Positions 10,377 to 20,167 of a stretch of 64,000 nt of DNA are shown piece by piece. Source of the stretch: Deltaproteobacteria bacterium (GTDB taxonomy: Bacteria > Desulfobacterota > Deferrisomatia > Deferrisomatales > JACRMM01). The notes under the pieces were generated by a model. That model was not told where the DNA came from. It was given only the letters and a program-made list of their open reading frames with translations, and ran no database searches. A program made the position numbers and the translations under genes. The DNA is taken from NCBI GenBank assembly GCA_016214985.1, contig JACRMM010000030.1, positions 124,001 through 188,000 on the forward strand, read 5' to 3'. Within the stretch, counting starts at the first letter, position 1; each line of letters begins with the position of its first letter.

Positions 10377-10633
10377 CGCCCAGCCGGTTCAGATCGGGCG
10401 CAACCGGTGGAGCGCGCCTGGCCGGCCGGGGGGATCCCTGGACGCCGCCGCAGGCGGCTTTGGCACTCCGCTCTCGAAGGCAGGACGCCGCCGGACCCCT
10501 CGCGTGACGGTCAGCGACAGGAGAGAATTCCAGGGATCCTGCGGCGGCCCCTCTCCCCCAGCCATGGAGTCGCGGCACTTGGCCGTCCTGGCCATCGCCG
10601 GAGGGGACCCCGCGGCCGGCCGGTTACGCCCGC

Positions 10634-11020
10634 TCAGGCCGTGACGACCTCGAACTCCGGGGGCTCGACGATGTGGCGCTTGACCGTGCACTGATCGATC
10701 GTGCGCACGATGGCGGCGCGGTACTTTTCGGGGAAGTCGGCGGGCAGCTCCACGTGAATCGTGATCTTCGTGAAGAGCTTCTTTTCCGGGTTGCGCTCGA
10801 AGGCGAGCCGGACTTTCAGGCCCGCGGTGTCGATCTGTCGTTCCTGGCAGAAGCGCAGGGCATAGAAACCGGCGCAGGTGCCGATGGAGGCGAGGAAGAG
10901 GTCGAAGGGAGAGGCGCCGCTGCCGCCGCCCAGGGGGGGAGGCTGGTCGGTGTGGACGGTGACGCCCTTGTACCGGGCGTCGACCGCGACGCCGCCGGGA
11001 AACGTGATCTCCATGTCCAT
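10634..11020 (-). CDS. OsmC family protein
   Basis: The 128-residue OsmC/Ohr-fold protein has the two family cysteines, Cys49 (in IGTCAG) and Cys111 (in DQCTVK), which in OsmC and Ohr form the thiol peroxidase centre. It also has a GGGSGASPFDLFLAS segment typical of the helix carrying the first Cys. The start chosen is ATG 11020 (MDMEITF), which follows GGAGGAG by 6 bases; the frame stays open 23 codons further upstream but that part has no family-like sequence. The YhfA-like subgroup is likely. It would reduce organic hydroperoxides in the cytoplasm, but substrate and physiological role are not shown by the sequence. Confidence 0.87.
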   Translation of the reverse strand: MDMEITFPGGVAVDARYKGVTVHTDQPPPLGGGSGASPFDLFLASIGTCAGFYALRFCQERQIDTAGLKVRLAFERNPEKKLFTKITIHVELPADFPEKYRAAIVRTIDQCTVKRHIVEPPEFEVVTA

Positions 11021-11124
11021 GGGTGGCTCCTCCGGGACGGTCTGGGTGACGGAGGAAGCGAGTCTATCATCGGCGAAGCCGCGGGCCAATCGCGAGGATG
11101 GGTTGCGCGCTCGACGTCAGACGT

Positions 11125-11748
11125 TCATTTCGGAGACGGCGTGGTCGGGTCCTCCCGGCGGGGATAGAGCTCCCGGCGGCAGTCGGGGCACAGGCCGTGC
11201 GTGAACTCGGCGTGGCTGTGCCGTTCGAGGTACGCTTCCAGTACTTCCCAGGCGTCGTCGTCCTTCCGGATCTTCTTGCAGCTCGAGCAGATCGGGATGA
11301 GCCCCCGCAAGCGGTGCAGGGCCGTGACGTCCTGGATCAGGAGGAGCGCGAACACCTCACCCTCGAGGGCCAGGGGCGAGCCGGAGAGGAGGAAGACCAA
11401 GGGGCCCCCGGATCGTTGAACCTGCACCTCCCGCTGGAGGATACTGCGGCCGTCCAGTACCTGCTCTGCCGCCTGACGAACCGGACACTCCAGACAGGGG
11501 GGTGACGACCCGCACCCTTCCAACGACTGCACGGCGTGCACGCACTGCAGGAGGTCTCCGGGCCGCGCCGCCGCAGTCTCCGGAGGAGGGCTCCTCTCGG
11601 CCAGCCGCGCGGCGAGCTCGTTCCGGTAGGTCACACGAAGGTCCCGATCGGTCAGGAGCGCCGCGGTGGGCAGCGCCTCGAGCAGCACCCACAGCGGCAG
11701 GGAGCCCTGCAGGGGGGAAGCAGAGGGTGGGGCGACGGTCGATTCCAT
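11125..11748 (-). CDS. PAS-domain protein with C-terminal Cys-rich motif
   Basis: A soluble protein of about 207 residues has one PAS fold (roughly residues 15-150; LPTAALLTDRDLRVTYRNEL at its start) with a cluster of Cys (CGSSPPCLECPV) inside it. A tail reads CSSCKK...CPDCRREL, a pattern seen at the end of many deltaproteobacterial PAS proteins and likely to bind zinc. No kinase, GGDEF or other output domain is present, so it is a sensor module without a visible effector. ATG 11748 is the first start where the sequence looks protein-like. The frame is open to 11853 and an AGGAGG lies about 30 bases further up, so a non-ATG start upstream is possible. Confidence 0.7.
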   Translation of the reverse strand: MESTVAPPSASPLQGSLPLWVLLEALPTAALLTDRDLRVTYRNELAARLAERSPPPETAAARPGDLLQCVHAVQSLEGCGSSPPCLECPVRQAAEQVLDGRSILQREVQVQRSGGPLVFLLSGSPLALEGEVFALLLIQDVTALHRLRGLIPICSSCKKIRKDDDAWEVLEAYLERHSHAEFTHGLCPDCRRELYPRREDPTTPSPK

Positions 11749-11942
11749 CGGGCCTCTGAGCGGCGTGCGCAGCCAAGCGGTGCTCCTCCTTTCGACCCGG
11801 AGAGAGAATACTTTAGCCGGGCCGGCGGCGCAATTCGTGCGGAGTGGATCCACGCCCCGACGACCGGCGAGTCGTCGCCTTGTCCGGGACCTGCCCCTCT
11901 GCTACCCTACGGCCGGCTTTTCAGACAGGAGACCCGAGCCCG

Positions 11943-12779
11943 TTGACTCTGCTCCGCGACCTCACCCTGGGTCAGTACCTGCCCGGCGCCTCCCCCGTTC
12001 ACCGACTGGATCCCCGGGTGAAGCTCGTCGCCTGCTCGCTGGCCCTTGCCGCCGCTTTCGCGGCCCCCTCACCGTGGGTCTGCGCCGCCGCCTGGCCACT
12101 GCTCGGGCTCGGGGTCGCGGTCTCCCGGGTTCCGCTCGCGTATTTTCTAAGGGGTCTGCGGCCCTTTGTCTGGCTCCTGGTCTTCACCATCGCCTTGCAC
12201 GGGCTCACGAGCCGCGGGGAGAGCGTCTGGCCCTTCCCGTTGGGCTCCGTTGATGTCACCTGGCAGGGGCTCGGCCACGGCGCCGGAGTCTCGGCCCAAC
12301 TGGCGACCGCCGTCGGATTCTCCTCCCTCCTGACGCTCACGACCAACCCGGTGGCGTTGGTCTGGGCTCTGGAGCGCCTGGCGTCGCCGCTCCAGCGGCT
12401 CGGCCTCCCGGTCGGCGAGTTCTGTCTGACCATACTCCTCGCGATCCGCTTCCTCCCGATCCTGCGGGAGGAGGCGGAGCGTTTGACGATCGCCCTGCGG
12501 GCGCGAGGGCTCGATCCGGGCACCGGAGGGCTCCGGGAGCGCGTCCGAAACCTCACTCCCCTGGTCGTCCCGCTGTTCCAGCAGGTCTTCGGCCGCGCCG
12601 AGACCCTGGCCCGGGCCATGGAGGTCCGTGGGTACCGGCCGGGCGCTCCGCGCACCTCCTGGCGGGTTCGGCGCGTGGGGCGTGCCGACGGGCTTGCTCT
12701 CGCCCTGGGAGCTCTCACCCTCGCCGCGGCGGTGGGGCTGGGGTGGGCGACGCCTGCCGGGCTGTGGATGACCCCGTGA
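11943..12779 (+). CDS. EcfT-type transmembrane component of an energy-coupling factor transporter (CbiQ family)
   Basis: The 278-residue membrane protein has about five to six membrane segments. It carries the two coupling motifs that dock the ATPases: ARG in RARGLDP and RG in MEVRGYRPG. T components link ATPases to a substrate-binding S component for vitamins or metals (Co, Ni, biotin). The TTG at 11943 is preferred: it follows CAGGAGA by 8 bases and starts directly before the conserved N-terminus (LTLGQYLPG.SPVHRLDPR). An in-frame ATG at 11844 lies in non-protein-like sequence. No CbiO-type ATPase or S protein is encoded nearby, so the substrate is open. Its stop overlaps the truA start. 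Confidence 0.85.
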   Translation: MTLLRDLTLGQYLPGASPVHRLDPRVKLVACSLALAAAFAAPSPWVCAAAWPLLGLGVAVSRVPLAYFLRGLRPFVWLLVFTIALHGLTSRGESVWPFPLGSVDVTWQGLGHGAGVSAQLATAVGFSSLLTLTTNPVALVWALERLASPLQRLGLPVGEFCLTILLAIRFLPILREEAERLTIALRARGLDPGTGGLRERVRNLTPLVVPLFQQVFGRAETLARAMEVRGYRPGAPRTSWRVRRVGRADGLALALGALTLAAAVGLGWATPAGLWMTP

Positions 12780-13537
12780 GAAACATCCGACTCACGATCG
12801 AGTACGACGGCACGGACTACGCCGGCTGGCAGGTCCAAGACAACGGCCGGACCCTTCAGGGCGAGCTCGAAGCCGCCCTGGCGTCGCTCCTGCGAGAGCC
12901 GGTGCGGATCACAGGGTCGGGCCGCACCGATGCAGGAGTCCACGCCCTGGCCCAGGTGGCGAACTTCCGGACGAGCTCCTTGGTGCCGCTTCGGGGTGTG
13001 CTCCACGGGACCAACGCCCTTCTGCCGCGCGACATCACGCTTCGGCGCGCGGAGGTGGTGCCGGCGGACTTCGACAGCCGGCGCAGCGCGTTGGAGAAGA
13101 CCTACCAGTACTTCGTCCGCCGTGCGGACACCCCTTCTGCCTTCGCCCGCCGGACCAGCTGGTGGGTGCGGGGGGCCTTCGACCTCGCCGCAGCGGAGCG
13201 AGCCGCGGCGCTCCTGGAGGGCACGCACGATTTCGGGGCGTTTCGGGCAGCCGGCTGCGACGCCGCCCACTCGGTGCGCACGGTGCGCGAGGTCGCGCTC
13301 GTGCCCAGGGGAGACTTCCTCGAGGTGAGGGTCCGGGGCAACGGGTTCCTGCGCCACATGGTCCGGATCGTGGTCGGCACGCTGGTGGAGGTGGGGCAGG
13401 GGCGGCGTTCCGCCGCGTCGCTGACCGAGCTCCTGGAGACCGGCGATCGGGGTCGGGCCGGGGTGACCGCGCCGCCCCACGGGCTCTTCCTCGCCGAGGT
13501 GCGCTACGACGTGGCGGCGCTGGAGTCCTGCCCGTGA
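12776..13537 (+). CDS. truA: tRNA pseudouridine(38-40) synthase TruA
   Basis: It converts uridines 38-40 of the tRNA anticodon arm to pseudouridine. The 253-residue protein opens with the family's LTIEYDGTDYAGWQ and holds the catalytic Asp52 in GRTDAGVHA; FLRHMVRIVVGTL and a C-terminal PPHGLFL segment are also typical. The start GTG 12776 overlaps the ecfT stop as GTGA, giving the normal family N-terminus; two GTG codons upstream would only add non-conserved residues. Its own stop overlaps the next gene in the same way, so ecfT, truA and the DUF4175 gene are translationally coupled. Confidence 0.96.
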   Translation: MRNIRLTIEYDGTDYAGWQVQDNGRTLQGELEAALASLLREPVRITGSGRTDAGVHALAQVANFRTSSLVPLRGVLHGTNALLPRDITLRRAEVVPADFDSRRSALEKTYQYFVRRADTPSAFARRTSWWVRGAFDLAAAERAAALLEGTHDFGAFRAAGCDAAHSVRTVREVALVPRGDFLEVRVRGNGFLRHMVRIVVGTLVEVGQGRRSAASLTELLETGDRGRAGVTAPPHGLFLAEVRYDVAALESCP

Positions 13538-16500
13538 CCGCACGGAGCGGTGCGGACGATCGGCACGGCCTGCTGTCGAGTGTGGCGGCGGTGCGACGGC
13601 GGGCGGCCGTGCTCGGGGTCTCGAGGGCCGCGCTGGCCGGGTTGGCCGGCCTCGCCGCGGGTCCGCTGGCGTCGATGGCAGTGCTTCCCTGGCTGCCCGT
13701 GCCGGCCCGCCCGTGGGGTGTGCTGGGCTGCGCAGCGCTAGGGTTCGCAGCTGGGATCGTCTGCGGGGCTTGGGAGCTCGCTCGGGCGCGGCCGAGGCGG
13801 TCGCGAGCCGAGGCGGCGACGCTTCTCGCCGCCGGTGCTCCTGAGCTCCGGGACCTGTTGGTCACCGGGGCGGACCTCGCCGGTTGGGGGGATCGAGGAG
13901 CGGACGAGCGCGGCGCCAGCGCGGAGCTCGCCCAGGCTCAGGTGGAGCGCGCCGCCTGGGCCGCCGCGGCCCTCGACGGGCGCGGCGCCCTGCCGTTCGC
14001 GGCCGTGGTGCCCAGCCTCGCGGCCGCGCTCGCCGCTGCGTTGCTCGTGGCCGGATGGGCCCACTGGAACCCCGGCGGGTCCTACGCGGCGTGGGCTTCG
14101 CTCCTGGCGCCGCGGCCGCCGGCGCCGGTGACCGTGGGAAACCTGCGGCTCGTGACCCAGCCGCCCGCGTACACGGCGCTCGGCGCCGTGACCCTGGAGG
14201 GGGTCAGCGGAGCGGTCGAGGGCCTTCGGGGGACAAGGGTCACGCTCGAGGGGCAGCTCTCCGACCGCGTGGACACGGGTCGCTGGGAGGGCTCGGACGG
14301 CCGCGAGGTGCCGCTCACAGTGTCGGGTCGCGGCTTCCGGGTCACCTGGATCCTGGAGCGAGCCGGTACCTACACCCTGTCGTTTCGGCGGGGCGGCCGC
14401 CGCGTCCCCTGCGACTTCGGGCCTCAGCCCCTGATCCTTCGGCCGGACGAGAGGCCGCGGGCCGAGCTCCTGGCTCCCTCGGCCGATCTGGAGGTGGCGA
14501 GCAACGCGGAGGTCGAGGTCCGATTCGGGGCTTCGGACGACTTTCGCGTGGACCGCGTGGAGCTCGTGCTGCAAGGCGATGCGGAGGTGCGCGTGCCGGT
14601 GCGGATCGTCCCCGGCAAGACCGTGGAGGGCACGGCGCGGTTCCTCCCCCTCGCGTACCCGAAGCTCGGTCCCGGCGCGAGCCTGCGGGTCGAGGCGTGG
14701 GACTCCGACACGGTGTCGGGGCCCAAGTCCGGCGCGAGCCGCTCGGTCTACCTCACGTTCCTCGACCGCAAGCGCCTCCTGGGAGACATCGAGGGGCTCG
14801 CGGAGCGCCTCTTCGAGGCGCTCCTCTCTCACCTCGCCGATCACCTGGAGGCTCCGACTCCGTCGGCCGCCGACCTGGCCCGGCTCCGGGCGCGCGCCTC
14901 TGATCTGCTCAAGCTCCTCGGCGCGCTCGGCGCCCGCGTGCGCCAGGGGGGCGAGGAGGGTTCCCTCGGTGCCGTCACCGTGCTCCGGATGGAGGAGGCG
15001 CTCGTGGCGACCCTTGGGCCCTTCGCCTCCGGGGGCGCCGGGGGGGCCGACGAGCGGGCCGCCATCGTGGCCGAGCTCGAGCGCGACGTCCTGTTCCTCG
15101 ATCGGCTCCTGCGAAATCTCCAGATGGAGGATACGCTGACCCTGGGCGACGAGCTCTCGGCCCTCCAGCGAAGCCTCTTCGACGAGCTTCAGTCGGGCAA
15201 GGACCCCAGGGAGCTCGCCGGCCGTGTGGAGCAGATCCAGCGCCTCCTGGAGAAGATGATCCAGCGGCTGCGGCGCGACGCGGGAGAGATGCCCGACAGC
15301 TTCGCCAATGCGGACGCGGTCAAGGACATGCCGGCCAACGAGCTGCAGCAACAGCTCGACGAGCTGCGAAAGGCGCTGGCGTCGGGCGACCGCGAGCGGG
15401 CGAGAAAGGCCGCCGACAAGCTCCTCGAGACCCTCTCCCGGTGGATGAAGGCCCTGGAGGACGCGGCCGACCGCTCGGCGAGCGAGGAGGCGTCGCCGGT
15501 GCTCCGCGACCTGACGAGGCTGGAGGCCGAGGTCCAGGAGCTCATGGGTGACCAGGAGAAGGTGCTCCAGGACACCCGCCAGCTGGCCGACGAGGCGTCG
15601 AGGAAGGCCGCCGGTCCCATGAAGGACGCGCTGCGGTCCTTTGCCGAGCGCCAGGAGCGCCGACTGGCGGTGATCGCCGACCTCGCGCGCCGGACCGAGG
15701 CCCTGGCGCCTCGCGGCGGGTTCCACGGCGGCCTGCCTCCGACGCCTCCGCCGGGTGCGCCGCCCGGCAGGCCCGGCGGCCTCTTCGAAGCGAGCAGCCG
15801 GATGAACTCGGCCCTCTCCGAGGTGCGTCGGGCCCTGCGTGCCGACCTCGGCGCGGTGCGCGGCGGCGCCCAGAGCGTGCAGGAGAGTTTCGCCAGCCTC
15901 GCGGACGAGGCCACGCGGGGCGCGGAGTCCGGCGACGGCCGCCGGGAGGCGGCGGATCGGTACGAGCAGGCGGCGGGCCGGGAGATCCAGGGCCTGCTGG
16001 AGGACCTCGAAGCGCTGGATCGGCAGCGCCAGGCCGCGCTCGGCCCGAGGGAGGGCCAGCAGCTCAAGGGGCTGCGCACCGAGCAGGAGCGGTTGGGGGG
16101 GCGCACGGAAAACCTGGTAGGCGAGTTGGAGGAGCTCGTCCGCAAGACCCCGCTGGCCGGTCCCGGGCTGCCCGGCAAGGCCCGGGGCGCCCGCTCCTCC
16201 ATGGGAGAGGCCGGAGACCGCCTGGGACAGGGCAACCCCTTTGGCGCCGTTCCGCCGGAGGGAGAGGCCCTGGAGGGCCTCTCCGACCTGGCCCGGGAGC
16301 TCGAGGGTGCTCGGCGGCAGATGCGCCAGGGGCAGGCCGGAGGCCGCGGCCCCCAGCTCACCCGGCGCCCCGGTGGCCGGGGCGAGCAGGGCCGCGACGT
16401 GGACCGGAGCCACGTCGACATCCCCAAGGAGGCCGAGGCTCAGGAACTCAAGGCGTTCCGCGAAGAGGTTCTCAAGGCGATGCGCCGGCGCGAGTACCCG

Positions 16501-16551
16501 AAGAACTACGAGGACGAGGTGGAGCGCTATTACGAGAGACTGATTCGATGA
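13534..16551 (+). CDS. DUF4175-like membrane protein with long coiled coil
   Basis: The 1005-residue protein has N-terminal membrane segments (about residues 28-80 and 160-185), beta-rich extracytoplasmic domains (about 200-410) and a very long Glu/Arg/Leu-rich helical region to the end with Gln- and Gly-rich breaks. This matches the DUF4175 family, large anchored proteins found beside MoxR/DUF58/Bat genes. The GTG start overlaps the truA stop (GTGA); the frame reads open further up but only through truA. The end overlaps the peptidase start (ATGA). No catalytic motif is visible. A scaffold or envelope-stress role is plausible from context only. Confidence 0.75.
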   Translation: MTARSGADDRHGLLSSVAAVRRRAAVLGVSRAALAGLAGLAAGPLASMAVLPWLPVPARPWGVLGCAALGFAAGIVCGAWELARARPRRSRAEAATLLAAGAPELRDLLVTGADLAGWGDRGADERGASAELAQAQVERAAWAAAALDGRGALPFAAVVPSLAAALAAALLVAGWAHWNPGGSYAAWASLLAPRPPAPVTVGNLRLVTQPPAYTALGAVTLEGVSGAVEGLRGTRVTLEGQLSDRVDTGRWEGSDGREVPLTVSGRGFRVTWILERAGTYTLSFRRGGRRVPCDFGPQPLILRPDERPRAELLAPSADLEVASNAEVEVRFGASDDFRVDRVELVLQGDAEVRVPVRIVPGKTVEGTARFLPLAYPKLGPGASLRVEAWDSDTVSGPKSGASRSVYLTFLDRKRLLGDIEGLAERLFEALLSHLADHLEAPTPSAADLARLRARASDLLKLLGALGARVRQGGEEGSLGAVTVLRMEEALVATLGPFASGGAGGADERAAIVAELERDVLFLDRLLRNLQMEDTLTLGDELSALQRSLFDELQSGKDPRELAGRVEQIQRLLEKMIQRLRRDAGEMPDSFANADAVKDMPANELQQQLDELRKALASGDRERARKAADKLLETLSRWMKALEDAADRSASEEASPVLRDLTRLEAEVQELMGDQEKVLQDTRQLADEASRKAAGPMKDALRSFAERQERRLAVIADLARRTEALAPRGGFHGGLPPTPPPGAPPGRPGGLFEASSRMNSALSEVRRALRADLGAVRGGAQSVQESFASLADEATRGAESGDGRREAADRYEQAAGREIQGLLEDLEALDRQRQAALGPREGQQLKGLRTEQERLGGRTENLVGELEELVRKTPLAGPGLPGKARGARSSMGEAGDRLGQGNPFGAVPPEGEALEGLSDLARELEGARRQMRQGQAGGRGPQLTRRPGGRGEQGRDVDRSHVDIPKEAEAQELKAFREEVLKAMRRREYPKNYEDEVERYYERLIR

Positions 16552-18224
16552 AGGCGGCGGTCAGCGGTCAGCGACGTGGCGGTCGGGCGTGCGAGGGCAG
16601 GGCCGACTTCGCGCGGCGCGATGCGACGTTCGGGGCTCGGGAGGAGGCCGCGCCGCGCTCCGCTGTCCCCGCCCTCGCGCGCCTTAGAGCCCTTGCTGTT
16701 GCAGTGTGCGTGTGCGTTTCGCTGGTCATCCCCGCGAGTGCCCGCGAGATCTACGGCCTCTCGGAGAAGGAGCTGGGCCTCTATTCGGGCAGTGCGTTCC
16801 TGGCCGGGTGGCGCGTGCCCGAGGCCCGCCAGGTGGTGGACCGCCTCCTGGCGCGAAGCCCCGGTGACCCGGAGGCGCGGTCCCTGGAAGCGCACCTCCT
16901 GTTCTTCGAGGGGCGTTACGGCGACAGCCTCCGCGCGCTCGACCGGCTCGGGGAGCGGGGCCGATTTCGAGAGCTGGTGGCGTCGACCGTGCAGGCCACC
17001 CGGGGCTTCTCGTCGCGCAAGAGCGAGCACTTCCAGGTCTCCTGGGGCAACCCGAAGGACGAGGTGCTCGCAGAGCCTGCCCTGCAGGCGCTGGAGCAGG
17101 CCTACGCGGCCGTGTCCCGCTCCCTGGGGTTCGCGCCCCAGGGGGTCGTCCGGATCGAGCTCTACCCCACGGTCGCCTCCTTCACTGCGGTGTCGACCCT
17201 GACCCGCCGCGAGGTGGAGACCTCGGGCACGATCGGTCTGTGCAAGTTCGACCGCCTCATGATCACGAGCCCCCGGGCCACCCTCTGGGGATACCGGTGG
17301 CGCGACACCCTGTGCCACGAGTACGCTCACCTCGCGATCTACCGGCTCAGTCGAGGCACGGCGCCGATCTGGATCCACGAGGGCATCGCGAAGTACCTGG
17401 AGGAGAGCTGGCGCGGCCGCACCGGCGAGCTCGAGCCTGCGAGCCAGGCCCTGCTCGCCCGGCGGCTCGAGAGCGGGAAGCTGATCTCCCTGGAGGCCAT
17501 GAGCCCGTCGGTGGCGAAGCTTCCGTCGGCCGAGGACACGGCGCTGGCCTTCGCCCAGGTGGGCACCATGATGCGGTTCCTGGTGGAGGAGAAGGGCATC
17601 GACGCGCTGGGCCGCCTCCTGGAGCGGCTCGCCGAAGGGCGAAGCGATCGGGAGGCCCTGGCGGCGGTCTGGCCGGGAGGGCTCTCGGCCTTCGACGAGG
17701 CCTGGCGGGCCTGGGTGCGCACGCTGCCGCTTCGCAAGGAGGCGATCCAGGTGCTCGGGCTGGAGCTCGCCGAGGGGGGCAAGGCCGAGGCCGAGCCGGG
17801 AACGATCCCGGATCCCGGGGCGCGGGACCTGGCGCGGCTGGGCGACATGCTGCGGGGCCGGGGCCGGATGGCCGCGGCGGCGGCCGAGTACGCGAAGGCG
17901 TTCGCCCTGGACCCCTCGGCGCCGGGGGTCGCGTCGCGCCAGGCCCTGGCGCGCCTCGCCCTGGGGCGGTTCGAAGAGGCGCTGGCGGCGACCCGGCAGG
18001 GGCTCGAGCTCTACCCGGACCTCGCCGTGCTCTGGGTGCGTCAGGGGCAGGCCCTGGCCGGGCTGGGCCGCCACGCCGACGCCGCCGCCGCGTTCCGAGA
18101 GGCGGTGGAGGTCAATCCCTTTGATCCGGGAGCCCGCGGGGGGCTCCTGGCCGAGGCCAGGGCGCTGGGGGACGAGGCCGAGGTGAAGCGGCAGCGCTGG
18201 GCGCTGGGCGTGTTGGGGCGTTGA
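16548..18224 (+). CDS. Secreted gluzincin-type peptidase with TPR repeats (peptidase MA-like)
   Basis: The 558-residue protein has a hydrophobic signal segment around residues 48-66 ([15 protein letters not shown]). A metallopeptidase domain follows with HEYAH (His257, Glu258, His261) and, about 20 residues later, the Glu of [11 protein letters not shown], the expected third zinc ligand of gluzincins. TPR-like repeats sit on both sides (about 85-140 and 430-550). It would act in the periplasm or at the cell surface. The first 45 residues are unusually Arg-rich and non-hydrophobic, so the real start may lie downstream; the annotated ATG overlaps the DUF4175 stop. The substrate is unknown; the operon suggests a partner of the MoxR/vWA proteins. 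Confidence 0.78.
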   Translation: MKAAVSGQRRGGRACEGRADFARRDATFGAREEAAPRSAVPALARLRALAVAVCVCVSLVIPASAREIYGLSEKELGLYSGSAFLAGWRVPEARQVVDRLLARSPGDPEARSLEAHLLFFEGRYGDSLRALDRLGERGRFRELVASTVQATRGFSSRKSEHFQVSWGNPKDEVLAEPALQALEQAYAAVSRSLGFAPQGVVRIELYPTVASFTAVSTLTRREVETSGTIGLCKFDRLMITSPRATLWGYRWRDTLCHEYAHLAIYRLSRGTAPIWIHEGIAKYLEESWRGRTGELEPASQALLARRLESGKLISLEAMSPSVAKLPSAEDTALAFAQVGTMMRFLVEEKGIDALGRLLERLAEGRSDREALAAVWPGGLSAFDEAWRAWVRTLPLRKEAIQVLGLELAEGGKAEAEPGTIPDPGARDLARLGDMLRGRGRMAAAAAEYAKAFALDPSAPGVASRQALARLALGRFEEALAATRQGLELYPDLAVLWVRQGQALAGLGRHADAAAAFREAVEVNPFDPGARGGLLAEARALGDEAEVKRQRWALGVLGR

Positions 18225-18261
18225 CGATACGGGCGACGCGAACGGAACGAAAGGATGGTCG

Positions 18262-19272
18262 ATGAGGGAAGGCATATCCCCGATCGCAGGCGGCGATCGC
18301 GAGCTGGTCGAGGAGGCGGCGCGGGCGTACCAGGCGGTGGCGGCCGAGATCGGCAAGGTGATCGTGGGGCAGCGCAAGGTCGTCGACCTGTTGCTCGTCG
18401 CGCTCTTCTCTCGCGGGCACGGCCTGTTCATCGGCGTTCCGGGGCTGGCGAAGACGCTCCTGATCCGCACGCTCGCCGACACGCTGCACCTCGGGTTCAA
18501 CCGGGTGCAGTTCACGCCGGACCTCATGCCCTCCGACATTACCGGCACGGAGATCCTGGAGGAGGACCACACCACGGGCCGGCGGGTGTTCCGGTTCGTG
18601 AGAGGCCCGATCTTCACGCACATCCTCCTGGCCGACGAGATCAACCGCACCTCGCCCAAGACCCAGGCCGCGCTCCTCCAGGCCATGCAGGAGCACCGGG
18701 TGAGTATTGGGGGGGTGGACCACCCCCTGGAGGAGCCGTTTCTCGTCTTCGCCACCCAGAACCCCATCGAGCAGGAAGGGACCTACCCCCTGCCCGAGGC
18801 GCAGCTCGACCGGTTCATGTTCTCCATCGAGATGGACTACCCGAGCGCCGACGAGGAGGTGGAGATCGTCCGGAAGACCACCGGCGGTGCGCCGCCCCAA
18901 CTCGCGAAGGTGCTCGACCCCGAGCGCATCCGGCGATTCCAGGAGACGGTGCTCCGCGTGCCGGTCGCCGACGCCGCGCTCCAGTATGCGGTGCGCCTGG
19001 TGCGGGCGACCCGACCGGGCGACGGCGCGCTCCAGGCGGTGCGGGAGTGGGTGGCGTGGGGTGCCGGCCCGCGCGCGGCCCAGCACCTCGTGCTGGGAGC
19101 CAAGGCCCGCGCGCTGCTCGACGGGCGCTATGCCGCCGGCCTCGACGATGTGCGGGCCCTGGCGCTCCCGGTGCTCAAGCACCGGGTGGTGACGAACTTC
19201 CGGGCCGAGGCCCAGGGGATCGGCGCCGGCGAGGTGCTCGCCGAAGTGCTCGAGGCGGTTCGGAGTGCTTGA
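18262..19272 (+). CDS. MoxR family AAA+ ATPase
   Basis: A 336-residue AAA+ chaperone-like ATPase. Walker A is GVPGLAKT (58-65), Walker B is ILLADE (121-126), sensor 1 is in [23 protein letters not shown], and a MoxR lid domain follows. MoxR proteins work with vWA proteins (the next genes) to mature or remodel protein complexes, often by metal insertion. The ATG 18262 follows AAAGGA; a second ATG 8 bases earlier is out of frame. It is separated from the peptidase gene by only 37 bases and overlaps the DUF58 gene by 8, so it is part of the same operon. Confidence 0.95.
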   Translation: MREGISPIAGGDRELVEEAARAYQAVAAEIGKVIVGQRKVVDLLLVALFSRGHGLFIGVPGLAKTLLIRTLADTLHLGFNRVQFTPDLMPSDITGTEILEEDHTTGRRVFRFVRGPIFTHILLADEINRTSPKTQAALLQAMQEHRVSIGGVDHPLEEPFLVFATQNPIEQEGTYPLPEAQLDRFMFSIEMDYPSADEEVEIVRKTTGGAPPQLAKVLDPERIRRFQETVLRVPVADAALQYAVRLVRATRPGDGALQAVREWVAWGAGPRAAQHLVLGAKARALLDGRYAAGLDDVRALALPVLKHRVVTNFRAEAQGIGAGEVLAEVLEAVRSA

Positions 19273-20167
19273 CCGCTCCGAGCTCTACGACGCGGACCTG
19301 GTCGCCCGGCTCACCCGCCGCGAGATCGGGGGGCCCCCGTCGCCCTACCCCCATCGGGGCGTGCACCGCAGCCCACGGCGCGGCGCGAGCCTCGAGTTTT
19401 CGGAGCACGTGGAGTACAGCGCCGGGGACGACCTGCGCCACCTGGACTGGAAGGTGCTCGCCAAGAGCGACCGGTACTTCGTCAAGCGCTACGAGGACGA
19501 GAGGCTCCAGCGGGCGGTGTTCCTGGTCGACGCGAGCGCATCCATGGCCTATGGGGCCAACGGCTCCGGCACGCCCAGGGGCTCCAAGTACCATCTCGCC
19601 GCCCGGCTCGCCGTGGCGCTGGGGGCGTGCCTGCTTCACCAGGGCGACGCCGTGGGGCTCGCGCTGGCGGGCGGCGGGGATCACGCCTACCTGCCGCCGC
19701 GCTCGAGCGAGAGCCAGCTCGAGGCGACGATGGAGGTGCTCGGCGCCGCGGTGCCCGCCGGGACCGCGAACCTCTCGGCGTCCTGCGGCGGCCTCGCGGA
19801 GCGGCTCGGCCGCGGGGCGTCGGTGTTCGTGCTCTCCGACGTCCTGGACCCCGCGGACGAGGAGCTCGAGGCGCTCCGATTCCTCGCGGCGCGCGGCCTT
19901 TCCCCCCGCCTCGTCCAGGTGCTCCACGCCGACGAGCTCGACCTTCCCTTCGAGAACACCACGAAGTTCGTGGATCTGGAGGGCCCCGGGAGCCTCGTGA
20001 TCGACCCCCTGGCCGTGCGCCGGGCTTACGCCGAGGAGCTCCGGGACTTCGTCGAGCGGGTCGCCCGCGCCGCGGCGCTCCTCGCGGTGCCGCGGGCCCT
20101 CGTGACGACCGCGACCGACCCGGCGCCGGCCCTGGCCGGCCTGTTGCGGGGCCTCGGGAGGAGGTAG
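19265..20167 (+). CDS. DUF58 domain protein (vWA-like partner of MoxR)
   Basis: The 300-residue soluble protein has the DUF58 core LRHLDWK followed by the YFVKRYEDE stretch, and a von Willebrand A-like MIDAS start, DASAS (89-93), with FVLSDVLD later. DUF58 proteins are always found next to MoxR ATPases and are thought to be their adaptor or substrate. GTG 19265 lies within the last codons of moxR (8-base overlap). No signal peptide or membrane segment is visible, so it should act in the cytoplasm. Confidence 0.92.
   Translation: MLDRSELYDADLVARLTRREIGGPPSPYPHRGVHRSPRRGASLEFSEHVEYSAGDDLRHLDWKVLAKSDRYFVKRYEDERLQRAVFLVDASASMAYGANGSGTPRGSKYHLAARLAVALGACLLHQGDAVGLALAGGGDHAYLPPRSSESQLEATMEVLGAAVPAGTANLSASCGGLAERLGRGASVFVLSDVLDPADEELEALRFLAARGLSPRLVQVLHADELDLPFENTTKFVDLEGPGSLVIDPLAVRRAYAEELRDFVERVARAAALLAVPRALVTTATDPAPALAGLLRGLGRR

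Noticed and set aside
13738..16413. 891-codon antisense frame inside the DUF4175 gene
   Set aside because: Low-complexity Arg/Leu/Gly shadow; the plus-strand reading has clear membrane and coiled-coil structure and overlapping neighbours.
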